A stretch of 64,000 bases of DNA from JBJXHN01 sp046233135 (GTDB lineage Bacteria; Pseudomonadota; Alphaproteobacteria; Rhodospirillales; Rhodospirillaceae): contig JBJXHN010000004.1 of assembly GCA_046233135.1 (NCBI GenBank), positions 744,001-808,000 of the forward strand. The letters are read 5' to 3'. The notes beneath the pieces were generated by a model, which worked only from the letters and a program-made list of their open reading frames with translations, did no database searches and was not told the DNA's origin. The position numbers and the translations under genes are program-made. Positions 40,411-48,412 of this stretch are shown here, piece after piece (position 1 is the stretch's first letter; every line of letters starts with the position of its first letter).

Positions 40411-41169
40411 TTAGTTCCTCCAGCCGCCGTGGCCGCTGCCGCCCATCCGGCCGCCGGGGCCGCTGCGGTCGCAGGCGCCGAAGCCGACGTTGTCCATGGT
40501 GCCGACCACGGTACCGGTCATGGCGTCCACCTTGACCAGGGTGGTCGAGGCCGGGGCGCCGTCGTCGGTGGCGGGGGGGACGACGGCGACGATCCAGGCC
40601 TTGGAGAAGTCCTTCTGGCCGCTGCGGGCCATCACGGCGGTGCCGCCGCCGGCCGCTTCCAGGGCCTTGGTGATGGCGTCGCCGGCGGACACGGCGGGGT
40701 CGGTCAGCGGGGTACCGAAGCGGCCGCCGTGGCGTCCCATGCGCTGGGCCATCAGGCCGCTGGCGGCGCCGACCACCTTGGCTTCACCGGTCGCCGCGTC
40801 GACGGCGACCATGGTGCGGCTGTCATCGTCGAACAGGGCGATCATGTAGACCGGCACGCTGTCGGGGGCGGACATGGCGCCCATGGCGCCCCGGGACCCT
40901 TGGCCGCCCATCATGCCGGGCGTGGCGGGGGCGAGGCGGGCCATGGCGATATCGCCGCTGGCCACGCCGAGGGCCTTGGTGACGGCGTCGGACAGGGAGA
41001 CGGTGACCTTGTCCAGGGTCTGGGCCATCGCGGCGGGGCCGCCGGCGCAGGCACGCTGGCCGCCGCCACCGGGGCCGCCAAAAGCCTGGGCCGAAACCGG
41101 CAGGGCGACGGTCAGCGCGACGGCAGAGGCGGTCAGGGTGCGCAGGGCAGTTTTGGAGGTGCGGAACAT
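40411..41169 (-). CDS. Periplasmic PepSY-like domain protein
   Basis: A 252-residue exported protein. A signal peptide (LRTLTASAVALTVALPVSAQAFGG) is followed by a Gly/Met-rich stretch and two PepSY-like units, each with a short amphipathic helix plus strands (VSLSDAVTKALGVASGDIAMARL with VAVDAATGEAKVVG, and SAGDAITKALEAAGGGTAVMAR with VKVDAMTGTVVGTM). PepSY proteins often modulate periplasmic sensors or bind metals. It is the first gene of the operon with the OmpR-type regulator and kinase, so it probably feeds back on that kinase. ATG 41169 follows GGGAG at 8 bases; ATG 41184 is in frame but has no room for a ribosome binding site. Confidence 0.8.
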   Translation of the reverse strand: MFRTSKTALRTLTASAVALTVALPVSAQAFGGPGGGGQRACAGGPAAMAQTLDKVTVSLSDAVTKALGVASGDIAMARLAPATPGMMGGQGSRGAMGAMSAPDSVPVYMIALFDDDSRTMVAVDAATGEAKVVGAASGLMAQRMGRHGGRFGTPLTDPAVSAGDAITKALEAAGGGTAVMARSGQKDFSKAWIVAVVPPATDDGAPASTTLVKVDAMTGTVVGTMDNVGFGACDRSGPGGRMGGSGHGGWRN

Positions 41170-41251
41170 GATGTGTACTCCCATTCCTTTGGGGGTGAGC
41201 CGATGAATGGAAGTATGCCCCTGCGGGCCTGACAGCCCCGTGGCCGCCCCG

Positions 41252-44050
41252 TTACAAATCCGTAAGGTTGGAAGGGGGTAGGGAATCCACCGGGGCGGGG
41301 GACTCGGGCGGGGGGGCGAGGACGTTGGTGATGGCGCGGATCAGAACTTTCTTGCGCACCGGCTTGGTCAGGAAGGCGTTCATGCCGGCATCCAGACAGG
41401 CCTGGCGGTCGGAGTCCATGGCGTTGGCGGTCATGGCGACAATGGGTGCGGCGCGGTTCGGGCCATCACCGGCGCGGATGCGGCGGGTGGCCTCCAGCCC
41501 GTCCATTTCCGGCATCTGCATGTCCATCAGAATCAGGTCGTAGCGGTGGGCAGAGGCAGCGGCGACGGCCTCCACCCCGTCGGCGGCCACGTCAACGGCG
41601 CAGTCCAGGCCCCGCAGATAGCCCACGGCCACCTGCTGGTTGATGGCGTTATCCTCGGCGACCAGCACCCGCAGGCCGGCTTTGGGGGCGGGGATATCGG
41701 CTGCGGCGGTGCCGGCGCTGGTGCCGGTGGCTTCGGAGTCGCTGTCCGCTGCCGGACCCAGCCAGGCCAGGGGCAGTTGGCACCAGAAGCGGCTACCGTC
41801 ACCGTAGGTGCTTTCCACGTGGATGCTGCCGCCCATCAGTTCGGTCAGGCGCTTGCAGATAGCCAGGCCCAGACCGGTGCCGCCAAAGCGCCGTGCGGCC
41901 GACCCGTCAAGCTGGGTGAAGCGGCTGAACAGGCGGGACAGGTCTTCTTCCTTGATCCCCGGTCCGGTGTCGGCGATGGACAGGCAAAGGCCCCGGGGGA
42001 TGTCCGGCGTGTCGGAGGATCGGGCGGGCAGCAGGTCGATGCGGATGGTCACCCGGCCATGGTCGGTGAATTTCACCGCGTTGCCCGCCAGGTTCAGCAG
42101 GATCTGCCGCAGCCGTCCGCCGTCGCAGCGCCACAGACCCCGGGCGTCGGGCGCCATGTCCAGGGTCAGATCGATGCCCTTGGCACGGGCGCGGGGGGAC
42201 AGCAGGTCGATCACCCCGCGGCACAGGGCTTCCACGTCCACCGGTTCGGCGTCCAGGGTCAGGCGGCCCGCTTCCATCTTGGAGAAGTCGAGCACGTCGT
42301 TGATGACCACCAGCAGGGCTTCGGCGGAGTCGCGGATGGTCAGGGCGCGGTGGCGCTGTTCCTGGCTGAGCGGCGTTTCCAGCAGCAGGCCGACCATGCC
42401 CAGCACTCCGTTCATCGGGGTGCGGATTTCGTGGCTCATGATGGCCAGGAATTCGGACTTGGCGTGGTTGGCGCTTTCGGCGGCCCGGCGGGCCTCTTCC
42501 AGGTCCTGTTCCCGGCGCTTGGCTTCGGTGATGTCGGAGAAAACGGTGACCGATCCGGTGACCACGCCTTCGGTGCGCAGCGGCATGCTGACCAGCGACA
42601 CCGGGAAGGTGGAGCCGTCGCGGCGGCGGAAGACGGAATTGTCGGAGGCGCAGACCTCTCCGCGGTTGACCATGGCCAGGATCGAACAGGGTCCGCTTTC
42701 GCAGGCTTCCCCATCCGGGCCGCCGGCGTGGGCGACGTCGTGCAGGCGCAGGGCGCTCAGTTCGTTCGGTCGCCAGCCCAGCAGGCGTTCGCCTTCGGGG
42801 TTCAGGAAGACGCATCGGCCTTCGCGGTCCAGCACATAGACACCTTCGCCGATGGCGTCGGTCAGGCGGCGCAGGAATTCCCGCTCCCGCTCCAGCGCTT
42901 CTTCGGCTTTCTTGCGCTGTGTGATGTCCGTGCGGATGGACACGAAGGACGTGATCTCGCCGCCGGTATCGCGCAAGGGAACGATGGTGCTGCTGACCCA
43001 ATAGATGCGGCCGTCCCGGCTTTTGTTGCAGATCTCGCCATGCCAGACCCGGCCGGCCAGGATGGTGTCCCACATTGTGGCGAAGAAGGAGTCGGGGTGG
43101 ACCCCCGAGGTCACCAGCCGATGGGTCTTGCCCAGCAATTCGTCGCGGCGATAGCCGCTGATGGCGCAGAATTTGTCGTTGGCATAGGTGATCCTGCCGT
43201 CCAGATCGGTCATGCTGACGATGGCGTGTTCGTCCAGCGCCAGCTTCTGGTTGCCCAGCTCGACGGTGGCTTGGCGCAGGTCTGCGGCGGTCTTCTCCAA
43301 TTGGTCATAGGCTGCATCGGTGCGGCGCCAGAACAGGGCGATCAGCCCGATCGCGCCGAGGGAGCCCAGGCCGACGAAGCCGATCAGCGCTACCATTTCC
43401 GTATCGTCGGCGTCGAGGATCGGGTTGGTCAGGGGCACATGCACCAGCTGGATGCCCCGCAGGTCACCATCTTTCCAGCCGACCCGGGGGGTGTCGGGGT
43501 GGCTGTTATGACAAGCCACGCAAGCCGGCCCCATCCGCACCGGCGAGGCATAGGACAGCATCTCGTTACTGCTGTCGGTGTATTCGATGTCCCAGACCTC
43601 CTCGATCCCGGGATCTTCCAGGGTCGCCAGGGCCCGCCGGGCAAAGGGAGTCAGATCCCGGCCCCGGCGCCAGGGGAAGGGATAGGCACTGACCAACTCG
43701 GTGGAGATCGCTCCCACCCGGTCGTTCAGGTATTCGGCCAGCTCGATGCTCATGGTGGCCGGGATGGGAATGGCGCCGGGGATGTCGTGGTAATTGTGGG
43801 CGACAGTGACCGGTGTGCGCGATTCCGCCAGCCGGGTCAGGATCACATCGCTGTAGAACGACCGGAACGAACTGAGCGCACTCGCATAGGTCCGGGCCGT
43901 GCGGACCAGCATCCGTTCTTCCGTCGACCGCGCCGCCCAAACGCCCAGGCCGCCGAGAAAGCCGGCGAAGAGCACGATCAGCAGCAGCAAAACGACGCGG
44001 TTGCGATGGGGCAGGCGTACCATCGACGGCGCGGAAGACGGAACGGACAT
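41252..44050 (-). CDS. Hybrid histidine kinase with periplasmic c-haem sensor
   Basis: A 932-residue kinase: helix 19-39, a periplasmic DUF3365/Tll0287-like sensor (40-218) with haem motif CVACH at 177-181, helix 219-241, two PAS domains (about 265-380 and 390-510), HisKA with phospho-His540 (SHEIRTPMNG), HATPase with NLAGNAVKF and GTGLGLAI, and a receiver with Asp843 (LILMDMQMPEMDG). The haem would be attached by the Ccm system and could sense redox state, oxygen or NO. No partner regulator or HPt is adjacent. ATG 44050 has AGGG upstream; the frame opens further up at 44149, but those residues are unlike the family. Confidence 0.88.
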   Translation of the reverse strand: MSVPSSAPSMVRLPHRNRVVLLLLIVLFAGFLGGLGVWAARSTEERMLVRTARTYASALSSFRSFYSDVILTRLAESRTPVTVAHNYHDIPGAIPIPATMSIELAEYLNDRVGAISTELVSAYPFPWRRGRDLTPFARRALATLEDPGIEEVWDIEYTDSSNEMLSYASPVRMGPACVACHNSHPDTPRVGWKDGDLRGIQLVHVPLTNPILDADDTEMVALIGFVGLGSLGAIGLIALFWRRTDAAYDQLEKTAADLRQATVELGNQKLALDEHAIVSMTDLDGRITYANDKFCAISGYRRDELLGKTHRLVTSGVHPDSFFATMWDTILAGRVWHGEICNKSRDGRIYWVSSTIVPLRDTGGEITSFVSIRTDITQRKKAEEALEREREFLRRLTDAIGEGVYVLDREGRCVFLNPEGERLLGWRPNELSALRLHDVAHAGGPDGEACESGPCSILAMVNRGEVCASDNSVFRRRDGSTFPVSLVSMPLRTEGVVTGSVTVFSDITEAKRREQDLEEARRAAESANHAKSEFLAIMSHEIRTPMNGVLGMVGLLLETPLSQEQRHRALTIRDSAEALLVVINDVLDFSKMEAGRLTLDAEPVDVEALCRGVIDLLSPRARAKGIDLTLDMAPDARGLWRCDGGRLRQILLNLAGNAVKFTDHGRVTIRIDLLPARSSDTPDIPRGLCLSIADTGPGIKEEDLSRLFSRFTQLDGSAARRFGGTGLGLAICKRLTELMGGSIHVESTYGDGSRFWCQLPLAWLGPAADSDSEATGTSAGTAAADIPAPKAGLRVLVAEDNAINQQVAVGYLRGLDCAVDVAADGVEAVAAASAHRYDLILMDMQMPEMDGLEATRRIRAGDGPNRAAPIVAMTANAMDSDRQACLDAGMNAFLTKPVRKKVLIRAITNVLAPPPESPAPVDSLPPSNLTDL

Positions 44051-44193
44051 GACCGGACCCTGGCGTTGGAAGCGACGAGAGGCGGTCACTATAGCCTGAA
44101 TGCAACCTTTTGCATCCAAGTCATATAGGTGTATTGCGAGATCCGTCATTTGGGGCGGAGTCCATGCCCCGCGATACTTCGGGTCTCGCGGCC

Positions 44194-44844
44194 TTACGTA
44201 TTGATCAGATCGGCCAGGAAGCGCTTTTCGATCCGGCCGAGGGCGTCGCGGATCGCCTGTACGGCGGCGGCGACCGAGGTGTCGGCCGCCGGCCCCGTTT
44301 CCGTGTAGGTGGCCAGCATTTTCACGTCACCGGTCAGCACGTCGATCAGCGACAGTTCCAGGCTGACCGCCACGCCGGCGGTCTGTTCGGTGGGGCGGGT
44401 CTGTTCCAGGCGCAGGATGGTGCCGCGCAGTTCCAGGTCGGGGCGGGTGCGAAGCGCCGGGGTAACCACCTGGGCGAAGGCCATGTTGCTGCGCAAGAAT
44501 TCGACCATATGCCGTTGCAGCAGCTCGGGCGGGGCTTCGATCCAGAAGTGGTTGAAGTACTGTTCCAGGGTCGCCCCTTGGGCGGTATAGACCACCGGCC
44601 GTTCGGCCAGCAGGCCGACGGCATCGAAGCGCGCCACTTCCAGGGTTTCCGGCCGGGTGCGGGCGGCGCCGATGACGGTCGCGGGGTCCACGTCCAGGCG
44701 ATAGAAGGTGTCCTTGGGTGGCGCCTCAACGGCTCCGCAGGCGGCCAGCAGGCCCGGCGCGGCCAGCGCCAGGCCCATCAGGCCGAGGGCGAGCCGGCGG
44801 CTCGGGTGGCGGTTCGGAAAGTGACCTGTTTCATTCCGGCTCAT
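44194..44844 (-). CDS. MCE-transporter auxiliary lipoprotein (PqiC/LinM-LinN type)
   Basis: A 216-residue lipoprotein with signal sequence RRLALGLMGLALAAPGLLAAC; lipidation would be at Cys36. The mature part (YRLDVDPATVIGAARTRPETLEVARFDAVGLLAERPVVYT, later QVVTPALRTRPDLELRGTILRLEQ) matches the ABC-type transport auxiliary lipoprotein family (DUF330/PqiC), an outer-membrane partner of MCE systems. It is the last gene of the partner-switching/MCE operon; its ATG overlaps the MCE gene stop (ATGA). It probably receives or releases lipid at the outer membrane. Confidence 0.88.
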   Translation of the reverse strand: MSRNETGHFPNRHPSRRLALGLMGLALAAPGLLAACGAVEAPPKDTFYRLDVDPATVIGAARTRPETLEVARFDAVGLLAERPVVYTAQGATLEQYFNHFWIEAPPELLQRHMVEFLRSNMAFAQVVTPALRTRPDLELRGTILRLEQTRPTEQTAGVAVSLELSLIDVLTGDVKMLATYTETGPAADTSVAAAVQAIRDALGRIEKRFLADLINT

Positions 44845-45812
44845 TCGGTGTCTTCTCCTCCGCTTCGCAGCAGGATGCCCGGGTTCTGGCGCAGGGCGCG
44901 GCTGAATTCGTTGAAGTTCCGCACCGTGGTTTCCAAGTTGTAGGTGATCGTCTCGGTGCTGCGCGACAGGGTGCGCAGGGTAAACCGCAGGTCCTTCAGG
45001 CTGGCGTCCACCACCGGGCTGTTGCGGTTGACCAGGGTTTCCACCGATCCCATTACCCGGTTCAGATCGTCGGCGCTGTTGCCCAGCGATGCCCCCAGTT
45101 CGGCCAGATCGGCCGTGAAGGCGGTCAGCTCCTGGACCGAGGTGTTCAGCGCGGCGGTATTCTGTTGGCTCAGCACCTCTTCATTCAGGCGGCGGGTGAA
45201 GGTGTCGGTGCGGTCCAGGATCTGGGGCAGCTGCGTGGAAATGGCTTCGCTGGCCTGGCGGACGTTGCTCAAGATCACCGGCAGGTCGGTGCCCACGGAC
45301 TGGTTGACCGTCCCCACCAGGGTGCGCAACTCGTTCAGCAGCGGCTTGATGCTGCTTTCGCTGAGGTCGCTGACCTGGGCGGCCATATCGTTGATGGCGC
45401 CGAAGACATTGCCCGACTGGGACCCGGGAATGATGCCGCCCGGTTCGATCAGCGTATCGGCCCGGCCTGAAGAGCGGATGTCGATGGTCACGGCGGCCAG
45501 CAGGCCCGAGGCGGCAACCATCGCCGTGCTGTCCGAGGGGACGGGCCAGTCCGCACGCAGCGCCAAGGCCACTTTGAAGCGCAGGCGGCCGTCGGCATGG
45601 TCGGGGGTGATGTCGTCCACCTGACCGATCGGGAAGCCTTCGAACAGAACCTTGGTTCCGTAGTCCAGGCCGCCCACGTTGTCGTAGTGGGTGTAATAGA
45701 TCTCGGTATCGCCGGTGCGGCCGGACATGATCGCGGCAATCACCAGGATGCCGGCGATGGCACAGACCACGAAGGCTCCGACGATCACGTAATTCAGGCG
45801 GCTGGTTCGCAT
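44841..45812 (-). CDS. MlaD-like MCE-domain lipid-binding protein
   Basis: A 323-residue protein anchored by an N-terminal helix (YVIVGAFVVCAIAGILVIAAIM) and carrying a single MCE domain (VGGLDYGTKVLFEGFPIGQVDDI) followed by a long helical tail with coiled-coil character (SDLSESSIKPLLNELRTLVGTVNQ, ISTQLPQILDRTDTFTRRL). Proteins of this shape form hexameric rings or tubes in the periplasm that move phospholipids between membranes. It follows the ATPase gene and is translationally coupled to the lipoprotein gene. The longer tail is more like LinM/PqiB-type than E. coli MlaD. Confidence 0.92.
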   Translation of the reverse strand: MRTSRLNYVIVGAFVVCAIAGILVIAAIMSGRTGDTEIYYTHYDNVGGLDYGTKVLFEGFPIGQVDDITPDHADGRLRFKVALALRADWPVPSDSTAMVAASGLLAAVTIDIRSSGRADTLIEPGGIIPGSQSGNVFGAINDMAAQVSDLSESSIKPLLNELRTLVGTVNQSVGTDLPVILSNVRQASEAISTQLPQILDRTDTFTRRLNEEVLSQQNTAALNTSVQELTAFTADLAELGASLGNSADDLNRVMGSVETLVNRNSPVVDASLKDLRFTLRTLSRSTETITYNLETTVRNFNEFSRALRQNPGILLRSGGEDTE

Positions 45813-45858
45813 GGGCCTCTCGGAATTCTGGCCGGACAGGGGGCACGACCTCTTTGGA

Positions 45859-46725
45859 TCATGGGGATCTCCCGCCTTCCGTCAAGCGCTTGAGGTATTC
45901 TTCCGGGTCGGGTTCGGTGCGTTCGATCCGCCGGTTCAGCAGATCCTGGATGCGGTCGTTGGGGCTGCGGCGGATGGCTTCGACCGTATCGATGGCCAGG
46001 ATTTCCCCCTTGTCGAGCACGCAGATGCGGTCGGCGATCTTGAAGGCGCTTTCCAGTTCGTGGGTGACCACCACCACGCTCATGCCCATGGCCGCACGCA
46101 GGCGCAGGATCAGGTCGTCGATGGCCGCCGAGACCACGGGATCCAGGCCGGCGGAGGGTTCGTCGCAGAACAGGATGCGCGGATCCATGATGATCGCCCG
46201 GGCGAAGGCCGCGCGCTTGATCATGCCACCCGACAGTTCGGCCGGCATCAGGTCTTCGAAACCGGCGAGGTCCACCACCTCCAGCTTCAGGCGGGCCATG
46301 ATCTGCATGGTGCTTTCGGCAAGGCTGGTGTGCTCCCGCAGGGGCAGCATGATGTTGTCGCCCACGGACATGGACGAAAACAGCGCGCCGCTCTGGAAGG
46401 CCACGCCGATGTGGCGGCGCAGTTCGCCCAGGGCCTTCAGACCCAGGGCATTGATGTCCCGGCCCAGGATCTCCACCGTGCCCGAGGTGGGGCGTAGCAG
46501 GCCCAGCAGGTGGTTCAGCAGGGTGGTCTTGCCCGACCCTGATCCGCCCATGATCACCAGGATTTCGCCGGGCCGCACGCTCATCGTGACGTCCTTCAGA
46601 ATCTGGCGCGTGCCGTAGTGGGTGACCAGATTGCTGACCCGGATCACCGGCTCCACCGCGTCGCCGTCACCGGGAGTGACCGGCGGCGGATCGGGCAGTG
46701 GGGAAGAGGCGGCGGCATCGGCCAT
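45859..46725 (-). CDS. MlaF-like ABC ATPase of the MCE transporter
   Basis: A 288-residue cytoplasmic ATPase: VSNLVTHYGTRQILKDVTMSVRPGE, Walker A GGSGSGKTT, Q-loop VAFQSGALFSSMSVGDN (the MlaF-type FQ-GALF), signature ELSGGMIKRAAFARAI, Walker B ILFCDEPSAGLDP and H-loop VVVTHELESA. The C-terminal extension (PNDRIQDLLNRRIE) resembles the MlaF tail that contacts the partner subunit and MlaB. It lies between the permease and MCE genes. In E. coli, MlaF activity requires the STAS protein MlaB; here a STAS gene is in the same operon. Confidence 0.93.
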   Translation of the reverse strand: MADAAASSPLPDPPPVTPGDGDAVEPVIRVSNLVTHYGTRQILKDVTMSVRPGEILVIMGGSGSGKTTLLNHLLGLLRPTSGTVEILGRDINALGLKALGELRRHIGVAFQSGALFSSMSVGDNIMLPLREHTSLAESTMQIMARLKLEVVDLAGFEDLMPAELSGGMIKRAAFARAIIMDPRILFCDEPSAGLDPVVSAAIDDLILRLRAAMGMSVVVVTHELESAFKIADRICVLDKGEILAIDTVEAIRRSPNDRIQDLLNRRIERTEPDPEEYLKRLTEGGRSP

Positions 46726-46768
46726 CGGCGAGCGGGTCCTGGGGCAAGAGGGCTTGGCGGATAAGGGA

Positions 46769-47563
46769 CTAGCGGGTCAGGATGAAGGCGAAGATCATGT
46801 CGGTCACGATGATGGCGCAGATCGCCTGCACCACCGACCGGGTGGTCAGTCGGCCCACGCCCTCGGCACCGCCGGTGACAGAGGCGCCGTTGACCGTACC
46901 GACCAGGACGATCAGCAGGGCGAAGATCACGCTTTTGCCCAGGCCGTGGGCCAGGTCGTTCAGCCCCAGGGCGTTCAGGGTCTGACTGAAATAAGCCGGC
47001 AGGCTCATCTTCAGTTCCAGGGCCACATACAGGGCCGATCCGGTGATCGACAGCACCATGGACAGAAAGGTGACCAGCGGCAGCATGATCAATGCCGCCA
47101 GCAGGGCCGGCGCCACCAGAAAGCGTACCGGCGAGATCCCCATGACCGTCAGGGCGTCCACTTCCTGGTTGATGGTCATGGTGCCCAGACGGGCTGCCAG
47201 GGCCGATCCCGAGCGGCCGGCCACCAGGATGCCGGTGATCATGGGGGCGAACTCGCGCACCACCGAAAAGGCGACGCCGAATACCACCTGGCCCTCCGCC
47301 CCGAAGGTGCGCAGGGTATAGATCGCCTGAATGGCCAGCATGATGCCGATGGTGGTGCTCATGATGGCGATGATGGGCAGGGCCTGGATGCCGATTTCCA
47401 TGGCCTGGCGGACTACGGCGGACATGCGGACGGGCTGCTTCCACGCCCGGCCGAGCACCAGCCAGAACAGGCTTTCCCCCAGCAGGGCGGCGGCGAAGCC
47501 CACTTCCTCCACACCGCCGAGGGTATTCCGGCCGATCCGTTCCAGGCGCTTCATCAGGGTCAT
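46769..47563 (-). CDS. MlaE-like permease of the MCE transporter
   Basis: A 264-residue integral membrane protein with five to six helices and the MlaE signature region: AVVRQAMEIGIQALPIIAIMSTTIGIMLAIQAIYTLRTFGAE, GILVAGRSGSALAARLGTMTINQEVDALTVMGISPVRFLVAPALLA. It forms a dimer that receives lipid beneath the MCE ring. The gene starts ten bases after the STAS gene ends, so the two are likely co-translated. The order STAS, MlaE, MlaF, MlaD, lipoprotein is complete for a transporter. Confidence 0.93.
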   Translation of the reverse strand: MTLMKRLERIGRNTLGGVEEVGFAAALLGESLFWLVLGRAWKQPVRMSAVVRQAMEIGIQALPIIAIMSTTIGIMLAIQAIYTLRTFGAEGQVVFGVAFSVVREFAPMITGILVAGRSGSALAARLGTMTINQEVDALTVMGISPVRFLVAPALLAALIMLPLVTFLSMVLSITGSALYVALELKMSLPAYFSQTLNALGLNDLAHGLGKSVIFALLIVLVGTVNGASVTGGAEGVGRLTTRSVVQAICAIIVTDMIFAFILTR

Positions 47564-47573
47564 CGGCGGGGGC

Positions 47574-47909
47574 TCATCCGGTGGCGGCGAGCGCGTCGTC
47601 CACGCTGGCGCGGATGGTGAAGACCTTGTCCAGGCGGCCCAGCTGGATCACCCGCATCGCCCCTTCGGACACATGGGCGAGCACGAAGGCGCAGCTGGTT
47701 TCCCGAGCTTCCTTCAGGGCTTCCAGCAGGCTTGTGATGCCCGAGCTGTCGATATAGTCCACGCCGCTGAGGTCGACCACCACGCGGGCGCGGTCCTTCA
47801 GGGTCTCCAGCAGGGTCTGGCGCAGCCGTGGGGAGGTCTGCAGATCCACTTCGCCGGCGACGCTGACCACCGCCGTTCTCCCGTCCCGCTGATCCACGGA
47901 TACCTTCAT
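47574..47909 (-). CDS. STAS-domain protein (anti-anti-sigma / MlaB-like)
   Basis: A 111-residue STAS protein: RTAVVSVAGEVDLQTSPRLRQTL, VVVDLSGVDYIDSSGITSLLEAL, FVLAHVSEGAMRVIQLGRLDKVF. The DSSG motif (54-57) has the serine phosphorylated by anti-sigma kinases in SpoIIAA/RsbV; E. coli MlaB has Thr-Gly at this place. Its position is telling: its ATG overlaps the stop of an RsbW-like kinase gene, while the MlaE permease gene follows after 10 bases. It could be a partner-switch antagonist, the MlaB-type regulatory subunit of the transporter, or both. Confidence 0.9.
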   Translation of the reverse strand: MKVSVDQRDGRTAVVSVAGEVDLQTSPRLRQTLLETLKDRARVVVDLSGVDYIDSSGITSLLEALKEARETSCAFVLAHVSEGAMRVIQLGRLDKVFTIRASVDDALAATG

Positions 47910-48412
47910 GACTGTTCCCCCTGCTTTTGGGTGCTCTGTACGGACCCCGGGCACCCCTCGTCTGGGTGTTCCAGGGCTTTGATCATCTCGAACAGGTTGC
48001 CGCCGTCGTCGGGCGGGTCCAGAAAGCCGCAGCGATCGGTGACGGCCCGGATGAAATGGGTGCCCAGCCCGCCGGGGCGGACATCGGCCAGATCCCGGGG
48101 GCAGACCCGGGCGGGATCCACCGGCGGGGCGAAGTCGCGCAGCCGGGCCACCACCCGTCCGCCTTCCAGCCACAGGCCCACCTCCATATCACCCGGGGCG
48201 TCGGGGGTGTAGGCGTGGCGCACCACGTTCTGGCAGGCCTCGTCGATGGCGATGACCAGATCGCGCAGCCAGGCGGCCGAACAGCCCAGTGGTGCCAGCC
48301 CGGCCCGCACGGCGGCCCGCACCAGCTGCAACCGGTCGGCCCGGGCGGGCACCCGCAGCACGAACAGCAGCTCGCCGGCGGGACCTGCGGAAGGGCGTGC
48401 GGGCACGCTCAC
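47906..48412 (-). CDS. RsbW/SpoIIAB-like serine kinase (anti-sigma ATPase)
   Basis: A 168-residue GHKL ATPase: N-box LRDLVIAIDEACQNVVRHAYTPD, then VVARLRDFAPPVDPARVCPRDLADVRPGGLGTHFIRAVTD with the Gly-rich lid. This matches HATPase_c_2 partner-switch kinases that phosphorylate a STAS serine and hold a client protein. No sigma factor gene is nearby. GTG 48412 overlaps the upstream phosphatase stop (GTGA), and its own stop overlaps the STAS start (ATGA), so all three are made together. The C-terminal tail (EGCPGSVQSTQKQGEQS) is unstructured. Confidence 0.9.
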   Translation of the reverse strand: MSVPARPSAGPAGELLFVLRVPARADRLQLVRAAVRAGLAPLGCSAAWLRDLVIAIDEACQNVVRHAYTPDAPGDMEVGLWLEGGRVVARLRDFAPPVDPARVCPRDLADVRPGGLGTHFIRAVTDRCGFLDPPDDGGNLFEMIKALEHPDEGCPGSVQSTQKQGEQS

